Shown here: positions 57,939-64,000 of the stretch, in pieces
Numbering within the stretch: position 1 is the stretch's first letter
How the letters are laid out: every line of letters begins with the position of its first letter
Source of the DNA: JBGLNJ01 sp034434835
GTDB taxonomy: Bacteria; Chloroflexota; Anaerolineae; Fen-1058
Direction of reading: 5' to 3'
Assembly (NCBI GenBank): GCA_034434835.1
Contig: DAOTXX010000167.1
Location: forward strand, 1-64,000
DNA: 64,000 nucleotides
Position numbers and translations under genes: made by a program
Notes under the pieces: model-generated
What the model saw: the letters and a program-made list of their open reading frames with translations, nothing else
The model's database searches: none
Told to the model about the DNA's origin: nothing

Positions 57939-59075
57939 ATGGTTCTCCTGGAAAACAGAGTTCCTTTGACCACATTCGTCGTCATGCGCCTGGCTTTGAG
58001 CGTATGGATGTGGGGCGTACGGCAGGTGTATCCGGTATCACTGCCGCCTCATCCCGTGTTGCGGCCTTATCTGGGAATGGCAGTCGAAACGCACCCATGG
58101 CTTGAACCCTGGCAGCGCTGGGACACCCTACATTACCAGGCGATCGCCGAACGGGGTTACACTGCCTTCGATTCGGCTCTGTTCGCCCCCCCGCTCTATC
58201 CACTGCTGATGCGCGGCGTGGGCGCTTTACTGGGAGGCCAAACTCTACTGGCTGGTATTCTGATTTCGAACCTGGCCTGTCTGGGCAGTCTGATCGCCCT
58301 ATATCAACTAACACTCCAAGAGATAGGAGACAGCGCCGCTGCCGGGCGCGCCGTCGTGTATCTGGCGTCGTTCCCAACCGCTTTCTTTTTGATAGCCGCT
58401 TATACCGAATCCCTCTATCTGTTAGCTGCGATCTGGGCACTATGGGCCATTCGCAAACGACGTTGGTGGCAAGCTGGAGCCGCGGGGGCAATCGCTTCCC
58501 TCACGCGCTTGCCCGGTGCATTGATCCTGTTTCCCCTGGCCTATGCGGCGTGGCAAGCCTGGCGCCGAGAACGCATTTGGCGCGCGTGGAGCGCAGTGGT
58601 CTTGCCCCTGGTCGGCGCTCTGGTGTTTCCGCTGTACATCTGGCTAGACTTGCGACTGCCGCCGTGGATGCCGCTGTGGGTGCAAAGCGCACGCTTTGGC
58701 GGGGGATTGGCCTGGCCGGGCGCGAACATGCTCGAAACCGTGCGCCATATCTTGGCCGGATCGTCTTACGTTATAGACCTATTCGATCTGGGCTTTTTGC
58801 TCATCTTCCTGGCCTGTGCGATCCCGGTCTGGCGCAAACTCTCGCGCACATGCGCGGTTTACTATTTCATTGTACTGTTGACCTATCTGATGCGAATGGG
58901 TGGCTCACAGCCACTGTTGAGCACTGCGCGTTACGTGCTGGCCCTCTTCCCCGCGTTCATCCTCTGGGGGACATGGGGTGAGCGCCCCTGGGTCAATCGC
59001 CTCATTCTCTATCCTGCCTGGTTAGGGGCTTTATTCATGTCCGGCCAGTTTGCGATTTGGGGCTGGGTAGGATAA
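57939..59075 (+). CDS. PIG-V-like mannosyltransferase
   Basis: This 378-residue polytopic protein has PIG-V (GPI mannosyltransferase II) features: WQRWDTLHYQAIAERGY in the first lumenal loop and the conserved FPTAFFLIAAYTESLYLLAA. The later RYVLALFPAFILWG also fits. It probably uses polyprenyl-phosphate-mannose, which the DPM1-like protein at 13.8 kb could provide. No Shine-Dalgarno is evident, so the start may be a few codons off. It is 9 bp from the next gene. Confidence 0.85.
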   Translation: MVLLENRVPLTTFVVMRLALSVWMWGVRQVYPVSLPPHPVLRPYLGMAVETHPWLEPWQRWDTLHYQAIAERGYTAFDSALFAPPLYPLLMRGVGALLGGQTLLAGILISNLACLGSLIALYQLTLQEIGDSAAAGRAVVYLASFPTAFFLIAAYTESLYLLAAIWALWAIRKRRWWQAGAAGAIASLTRLPGALILFPLAYAAWQAWRRERIWRAWSAVVLPLVGALVFPLYIWLDLRLPPWMPLWVQSARFGGGLAWPGANMLETVRHILAGSSYVIDLFDLGFLLIFLACAIPVWRKLSRTCAVYYFIVLLTYLMRMGGSQPLLSTARYVLALFPAFILWGTWGERPWVNRLILYPAWLGALFMSGQFAIWGWVG

Positions 59076-59084
59076 GGACACAGC

Positions 59085-60269
59085 ATGTTCAACTGGCTGA
59101 ACCGGCATCGCGATTTGGCTCTGATGGTCGTGTTGTTCGTCGCCTTCCGGCTGATGTGGCTGATGACCACGCCGCCGGATAACCTGACGCTGTTCGGAGA
59201 CTATCCGTACTATTACGAGCTGGCAGCCTATTCGGATCAGGGCTATTGGCCGTTCATTCATTACTGGTCGGAATACCCGCCAGTGTTTCCATTTCTTTCA
59301 GTTGGAATCTATCAGCTCGCCCGGCTCACGCGAGGCGGCTACAGCGCGTATGTGTACCTGCTGAGCCTGGTGATGCTGGTGTTCAACACCGGCAACTTGA
59401 TTTTGTTCATCCGCCTGGCGCGGCGGTGGTTCAGCGAAGATACAGTGGTCAAGTTGGGCTGGGTGTATAGTGTGCTGTTCATCCCATTCATCTACACCTG
59501 GTGGAATTTCGATGCGCTGACGGTATTCACATGTTTGTTGGCGCTCGATTTGCTGCTGAGCGGACGCGAGGCAGCCTCGGCGGTGGCCGTGAGCGTTGGT
59601 ACGTTGGTCAAGCTCGTGCCGCTCCTGGTGCTCCCGTCGGTCGTGCGAACGCGCCCATGGCGGCGCTGGCTGGCCTATGGCGTAGTCGTCGCCGTCGTGA
59701 TTGCCCTGGTAGTTGTGCCGCTGCTGCTGATCGGCGGGCCGATGGCACTTGCTTCATTCGCATCGCCCGGCGGTTGGTCGTCGTGGGAAACCGTGTGGGC
59801 GTTGATAGACGGTAACCTGAGGACCGGCCTGCTGGGCGCGCCGTCCATTCATTTCGATATACGCCAAGCGACGACGCCGGTGGGCAACCCCGCAGTGGTG
59901 CCCGAATGGGTGAGGCTGATCGTATTCGGTCTGCTGTACGGTTGGCTCTTTTGGAAGGCCGATTTGCGCGAGTCGCCGCAGCGGCTGATCACATTCGTCT
60001 GCATGACCTTTGTGGTGTTCTTTTTGTGGAGCAAAGGCTGGAGTCCGCAATGGCAGACGTTGCTGTTTCCGCTGCTCTTGTTGGCCGTGCCACTCCGACG
60101 GAGCCTGCTGTTCATTCTGGTCTTGAGCGTTGTCAATCTGGCTGAGTGGCCGGTGTTTCTCAGCCGCGGGATGAACCAGTGGCTCTATTTGACCGTTCCA
60201 CTTCGCGCGATCATTTTGGTTCTGCTTTTGGTTGACCTGGCGCAGACCCTGTGGAAGCTGCCAAAATGA
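59085..60269 (+). CDS. GT87-like membrane mannosyltransferase
   Basis: This 394-residue polytopic protein resembles GT87/DUF2029 enzymes. An acidic first loop (LFGDYPYYYELAAYSDQGYW) is followed by YPPVFPFLSVGIYQLA and a helix-rich remainder with TLVKLVPLLVLPSV. It is 9 bp after the PIG-V gene and overlaps the next gene by 4 bp (ATGA), so the operon is tightly coupled. Confidence 0.82.
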   Translation: MFNWLNRHRDLALMVVLFVAFRLMWLMTTPPDNLTLFGDYPYYYELAAYSDQGYWPFIHYWSEYPPVFPFLSVGIYQLARLTRGGYSAYVYLLSLVMLVFNTGNLILFIRLARRWFSEDTVVKLGWVYSVLFIPFIYTWWNFDALTVFTCLLALDLLLSGREAASAVAVSVGTLVKLVPLLVLPSVVRTRPWRRWLAYGVVVAVVIALVVVPLLLIGGPMALASFASPGGWSSWETVWALIDGNLRTGLLGAPSIHFDIRQATTPVGNPAVVPEWVRLIVFGLLYGWLFWKADLRESPQRLITFVCMTFVVFFLWSKGWSPQWQTLLFPLLLLAVPLRRSLLFILVLSVVNLAEWPVFLSRGMNQWLYLTVPLRAIILVLLLVDLAQTLWKLPK

Positions 60270-62287
60270 AGCCTCGTGTGATTCTCGTTGCGATCGTGAT
60301 TGCCTGGGCTGCGCTGGTGGTGGCAGCGTATTTCGCCATCCACAAGCCCATCTCGCCGGATCGGGCGCTGGCGCTGGCGCGCGCAGCGGTGCTGCTGCGA
60401 TGGCTGGTGACCCTCGGCTGGTGGGCGGTCATGGTCGAGGTGGCGGGTGGATTGGGCCGCTGGCTGATCCGCGACCTGGGCGAATCGCCCATCGAACGAA
60501 TCGCCTTCTCATTCGGCGTAGGGTTCGGAGCGTCGAGCGGCCTGGTGTTGGTCGCCGGTCTATTAGGGTTGATGTCGAACAGGGTAGCGGGGATACTCGC
60601 GTTACTTGTGCTGGCTGGCGCGCTGATTCAACCAGCGCGGGCAATGGCGCGCGATCTGCGCGACGCGCTCCCGCGGCGCTGGCCCGATGGAAGACTCGCG
60701 CGGATCACATTTGCCTTTGTCGGGCTGATGTTGGCGATGGCGTTCCTGTGGGCGCTCACCCCGCCGACGGCATGGGATAGCCTCACCTATCATCTGAACG
60801 GCCCCAAGCTGTACCTGGAACAGGGACGCATTGCTCATACACTAGACCTGCCGTACCTGGGCTTTCCGCAACTGGTCGAGATGTTGTATTTGCTAGCCAT
60901 GATCGCCAATGCGCCCGCGTCTGCGCAATTGATCCACTGGACGTTCGCTGTGTTGATCGTTGCGCTTCTTGTAGATTTCACAGCGCGGCGGTGGAATCGC
61001 CCGACCGGTTGGCTGGCGGCAGCCGTCTTGGTGTCCGCGCCGACGATTTTCTGGTTGGCGAGCTGGGCCTATGTAGACCTAGCGCTGGCGTTTTACACGC
61101 TGGCTGCGTTCGTGGCACTGGCTTCTACCCCCACCCTGACCCTCCCCCGCTTCGCAGGGGAGAGGATCGTCCTGGCCGGAGTAATGTGCGGGCTGGCGAT
61201 GGCGACCAAGTACACGGCCGCGTCGGTGGCCTTGGCGCTGGCGGTGTTGGTCTGGCGGACAGGGCGCGCGCCTAGTGCGCGCCTGGCGAGCGTGGCTCAG
61301 TTCGGTCTGGTCGCTGCGCTGGTCGCTGCGCCGTGGTACATCAAGACCTGGCTGACCACCGGCAACCCATTCTATCCCTTCTTGGGGGACGGTGTGTTCT
61401 GGGACGCCTGGCGCGCGTGGTGGTATAGCCGTTGGGGAACCGGGCTGGCCTTTACCGCGCCCTGGCGACTGTTGACGGCTCCACTCGAGATGACGATGCT
61501 GGGGATCGAAGGCGCGGAAGGATTCGGCGCGACGATTGGCCCTCTGCTGTTGATGCTTACGCCGCTGGTGACATTGGCCTGGCGTCGAATGGATGAAGCG
61601 CAGCGGCGAGTGACGACCCATGCGCTGGTGATGTGTGGTATTGTGTATCTGGTATGGTTGGCGCAGGTGGGCGGGTCGGCGTTACTGGTGCAGACGCGGC
61701 TGCTCTTGCCCATCTTGCCGCTGCTGGCGATGCTGGCTGCGGTAGGGTTCGATGGCCTCGATGGGTTGGAGGGAGCGCAGATTTCGGCGCGGCGCGTCGT
61801 CGGCGCGTTGGTTGTGTTGACGCTGGTCTTGACTCTGGGTGGGCTGGCTTGGGATGGGTTGGCTTCGGATCGGCTGGCGTTCCTGTTGGGTGCGCGATCG
61901 CACGATGACTATTTGCGGGCGCACCTGGGCGCGCACTATGCGGCGATGCAGGCCGTGAACGAGTTGCCCTCGGAGGCGCGGGTCGTGTTCTTGTGGGAGC
62001 CGCGCAGTTTTTATTGCCGGGTGGAATGTTGGCCCGATAGCCTGCTGGATCGCTGGTGGCACTTGCGGCGGACGTTGAACAGTCCCGCTGCGATTGCACA
62101 AGAATGGCAGCGGCAGGGATTCACGCACGTGTTGCTGTATCGGACCGGGTACGAAGCCATCGTCCGGGCTGGCTTTGATCCGATCACTTGGGATGATCAG
62201 GTAGCGCTGGATAATCTGTTACATGAGCGGGCGCGGCTGATCCGGGACGTGGGGGGCGCTTATAGTTTGTTCGTGCTGGAGAGGTAG
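60266..62287 (+). CDS. Large GT-C membrane glycosyltransferase
   Basis: This 673-residue protein has about twelve membrane helices and a C-terminal soluble domain (about 560-673). The acidic loop TPPTAWDSLTYHLNGPKLYL, then YLGFPQLVEMLYLLAM, marks a GT-C family member. A C-rich/G-rich repeat at 61126-61165 is translated as TPTLTLPRFAGERI in the loop before VMCGLAMATKYTA. ATG 60266 overlaps the previous stop; a GTG 15 bases upstream is less likely. Confidence 0.83.
   Translation: MKPRVILVAIVIAWAALVVAAYFAIHKPISPDRALALARAAVLLRWLVTLGWWAVMVEVAGGLGRWLIRDLGESPIERIAFSFGVGFGASSGLVLVAGLLGLMSNRVAGILALLVLAGALIQPARAMARDLRDALPRRWPDGRLARITFAFVGLMLAMAFLWALTPPTAWDSLTYHLNGPKLYLEQGRIAHTLDLPYLGFPQLVEMLYLLAMIANAPASAQLIHWTFAVLIVALLVDFTARRWNRPTGWLAAAVLVSAPTIFWLASWAYVDLALAFYTLAAFVALASTPTLTLPRFAGERIVLAGVMCGLAMATKYTAASVALALAVLVWRTGRAPSARLASVAQFGLVAALVAAPWYIKTWLTTGNPFYPFLGDGVFWDAWRAWWYSRWGTGLAFTAPWRLLTAPLEMTMLGIEGAEGFGATIGPLLLMLTPLVTLAWRRMDEAQRRVTTHALVMCGIVYLVWLAQVGGSALLVQTRLLLPILPLLAMLAAVGFDGLDGLEGAQISARRVVGALVVLTLVLTLGGLAWDGLASDRLAFLLGARSHDDYLRAHLGAHYAAMQAVNELPSEARVVFLWEPRSFYCRVECWPDSLLDRWWHLRRTLNSPAAIAQEWQRQGFTHVLLYRTGYEAIVRAGFDPITWDDQVALDNLLHERARLIRDVGGAYSLFVLER
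61126..61165 (+). repeat. In-frame GC-rich palindromic repeat in a GT-C gene
   Basis: The cctcccccgcttcgcaggggagagg-like palindrome is related to those at 5811 and 10801 and keeps the reading frame. Confidence 0.6.
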
Positions 62288-62294
62288 CACTCGA

Positions 62295-63524
62295 ATGCCC
62301 AGGTCCAGAATTCGTATCGTTATCCTGATCGTTCTCTTGAGCCTCCTGTGGGTTGCCGATGTAATCGCCACGCACGCGGTCTTTACCTCGCGCTTTCCCG
62401 GCGCGAACGACTTTTACTCGCGCTGGGCCGGCGCGCGCGCCTGGTGGATGCAGGGGCTTTCTCCGTATTCGGAAGAAGCCTCGATTCAAATCGAGATCGG
62501 CATCTATGGCCGACGCGCGTTGCCCGGCGAAGACCCGGGGCCGTTTGTCTATCCGTTTTATACCATATTCCTGATCGCACCATTGGCTTTTTTGCCTTAC
62601 GCCTGGGCAGAGGCCGCCTGGCTGGTGCTTTTGGAATTTGCATTGATCGGCAGCGTGTTGGGCACGGCGATGATAGCCGACTGGCGACCGCCGCTGGCGC
62701 TCTTGGTGGTCACATCGGTGTGGGCAATGGGGTTCTATCACAGCGCACGGGCAGTCCTCCTAGGGCAGTTCGCCGTCGCCATCTTGGCATTGGTCGTTAC
62801 GGTATTGTTGGCGCTGCGCGCCCGGCGCGATGTCCTGGCTGGCGTGTTCCTGGCGCTTTCGACGATCAAGCCACAGATGGTTTTCCTCCTGATACCATTC
62901 GTCCTGCTGTGGGCTGTGGCGAGACGGCGATGGCACGTGGTAGGGGGATTCATAGTCACCCTGTCTATCTTGTGCGGCGCAAGCTTTATCGCCGTGCCGA
63001 ATTGGTTGAGCGATTTCGTGCAGCAGGTAGCGCATTACCCATCGTATACGGCTATCGGCTCACCCGTGTGGGTCATCACGCACTATTTTATTCCGGCGCT
63101 TGGCACGCCGGGCGAGATCGTACTGTCGGTCATTCTGCTCGGGGGAGCGCTGGTCACATGGCTGCGCGTGTGGCGCACCGAGTCCTGGATGGTATTCTTG
63201 TGGACGGTTGGGGTAACGCTCGTCGTAACAAACCTGATCGCGCTGCGCACAGCGACGACAAACTATGTCGTGTTGCTCATCCCGCTCATTCAAATCCTGG
63301 CTATGATACAGACCCAGTGGAAGCGCGGTGGGACATGGGCAGTCGTCGGAATTGAAGCAGTGCTGTTGGTGGGACTGTGGGCGCTGTTCCTGGCTACAGT
63401 CGTCGAAAAGTTTGAGCATCCGATCATGTATTTGCCGATGCCATGGGGCCTGGCTGTGGTGTTGGCCGTCTGGCGCAAGGAATTGACGCAGAGAGAGGCG
63501 CAATGCGGCGCGTCCCCTGGGTGA
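62295..63524 (+). CDS. GT87/DUF2029 membrane glycosyltransferase
   Basis: This 409-residue polytopic protein has the DUF2029 layout: a first loop with ANDFYSRWAGARAWWMQG and PFVYPFYTIFLIAPLAFLPY. The helix ALSTIKPQMVFLLIPFVL with its conserved KPQ follows. Such enzymes are alpha-mannosyl- or arabinosyltransferases that use polyprenyl-linked donors. It lies 7 bp after the preceding GT-C gene. Confidence 0.85.
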   Translation: MPRSRIRIVILIVLLSLLWVADVIATHAVFTSRFPGANDFYSRWAGARAWWMQGLSPYSEEASIQIEIGIYGRRALPGEDPGPFVYPFYTIFLIAPLAFLPYAWAEAAWLVLLEFALIGSVLGTAMIADWRPPLALLVVTSVWAMGFYHSARAVLLGQFAVAILALVVTVLLALRARRDVLAGVFLALSTIKPQMVFLLIPFVLLWAVARRRWHVVGGFIVTLSILCGASFIAVPNWLSDFVQQVAHYPSYTAIGSPVWVITHYFIPALGTPGEIVLSVILLGGALVTWLRVWRTESWMVFLWTVGVTLVVTNLIALRTATTNYVVLLIPLIQILAMIQTQWKRGGTWAVVGIEAVLLVGLWALFLATVVEKFEHPIMYLPMPWGLAVVLAVWRKELTQREAQCGASPG

Positions 63525-63583
63525 TGGTTGGCGTGCTGATCGTAGCAGCGGCGCTGACGTTGCCCTCGAACCTGGTGCGATAG
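63503..63583 (+). CDS. Short hydrophobic ORF, possible truncated gene
   Basis: A 26-residue frame (starting MRRVPWVMVGVLIVAAALTL) overlaps the end of the preceding gene. It looks like the first membrane helix of a protein whose rest has been lost at the repeat element that follows. It could also be chance. Confidence 0.25.
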   Translation: MRRVPWVMVGVLIVAAALTLPSNLVR

Positions 63584-63598
63584 ACCTTCAGATGATGT

Positions 63599-63715
63599 TT
63601 TGGGGTAGGGGCGACCACTAGCCCATGCGGGCCACAAGCTGCCCCCGCATGGGGGTTGCGGTCGCCCAGGGCAGGCGCAAGGCCTGCCCCTACCACAAAT
63701 CTTTTTCTGAACATC
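63599..63715. repeat. Dispersed palindromic element (ggtaggggcgacc type)
   Basis: ggtaggggcgacc and cccatgcggg are matched by later cccgcatggggg, ggtcgccc and gcctgcccctacc, giving a long imperfect hairpin. Related to 46262-46312. Confidence 0.7.
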
Positions 63716-63751
63716 TATAGATCGCGGATGACCAATGTCAAAAGACCCATT

Positions 63752-64000
63752 ATGAACCCTAAAGGCAGGCTGGCCATTGTGGTTCTGTGGCTGGCGACTC
63801 TGCTTCGGCTGTGGGGATTGGGAGCGCAGTCCCTGTGGCTGGATGAGGCGTTTTCCCATCTCTTTGCTCGTCTGCCGCTGGATGTGGCTTGGCAGGCGAT
63901 GACTGTGGACGCTGTCCATCCGCCACTCTACTATTTTCTGCTCAGACCATGGCTGGCCCTGGCGGGCGAAAGTGAATTCGCTTTGCGTTTTCCTTCGGCA
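63752..64000 (+). CDS. GT39-like membrane glycosyltransferase, partial
   Basis: The first 83 residues are visible; the gene runs off the window. The N-terminal helix is followed by SLWLDEAFSHLFARLPLDVA and the conserved HPPLYYFLLRPW, the classical motif pair of PMT/ArnT-like GT-C enzymes. It continues the glycan gene series. Confidence 0.8.
   Translation, partial: MNPKGRLAIVVLWLATLLRLWGLGAQSLWLDEAFSHLFARLPLDVAWQAMTVDAVHPPLYYFLLRPWLALAGESEFALRFPSA

Noticed and set aside
1..64000. tRNA, rRNA or tmRNA genes
   Set aside because: No cloverleaf with a conserved TTCGA loop and no rRNA-like stretch was noticed on either strand; this was by eye, so a covariance-model scan would be decisive.

Overview
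The window is about 64 kb of GC-rich bacterial chromosome, most likely from an uncultured anaerobic member of the Chloroflexota (Anaerolineae-like). This is inferred from the gene set: the SCO1664-type / DUF3090 / histidine-phosphatase trio, Roadblock and V4R signalling genes, a giant lipoprotein alpha-2-macroglobulin, many GT-C membrane glycosyltransferases, and intergenic palindromic repeats. No rRNA, tRNA, phage, transposase or CRISPR array was found.

Layout: (1) 0.5-6.7 kb, a MITE-like repeat and a 2013-residue alpha-2-macroglobulin. (2) 6.8-8.3 kb, two toxin-antitoxin-like pairs. (3) 8.9-13.7 kb, a B12-radical SAM protein, queG, and a Roadblock/V4R/response-regulator group. (4) 13.7-18.9 kb, a DPM1-like glycosyltransferase and a YfhO-flippase fusion. 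(5) 18.9-21.6 kb, a DUF3800 gene, a YafQ-type toxin-antitoxin pair with a frameshifted DUF2283 remnant, and a 4-hydroxy-2-oxoglutarate aldolase-like gene. (6) 21.7-44.7 kb, the centrepiece: one FAD oxidoreductase and a long co-directional redox cluster. (7) 44.8-48.3 kb, a cytochrome c lipoprotein, a LysM L,D-transpeptidase and the SCO1664 trio. (8) 48.5-64 kb, a surface-glycan region with a methyltransferase, a carbamoyltransferase and eight membrane glycosyltransferase-like genes (two of them on weak family evidence), the last cut by the window end.

The redox cluster has two complete HdrA/HdrB/HdrC sets (one containing an aminotransferase and an antisense hicBA pair), two GNAT acetyltransferases, a 1523-residue HdrA-NfnB-HdrA fusion, a B12-radical SAM protein and MvhD. 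It continues with two FrhB/FdhB-like iron-sulfur flavoproteins alternating with a [2Fe-2S]/2x[4Fe-4S] subunit, and ends with a fumarate-reductase-like flavoprotein that keeps the four catalytic residues but lacks the covalent-FAD histidine. There is no membrane anchor and no hydrogenase or formate dehydrogenase catalytic subunit. The parts predict a soluble, flavin-based electron-bifurcating complex that joins NAD(P)H, ferredoxin, possibly a deazaflavin, and a fumarate-like acceptor. The exact combination is not one I recognise.

A second theme is repeat biology. Nearly every gene junction in the redox cluster carries a short 'word' repeat with an inverted copy. The same or similar words are inserted in frame inside unrelated protein genes (alpha-2-macroglobulin, queG, the YfhO fusion, two HdrA proteins, two glycosyltransferases), much like Rickettsia palindromic elements.
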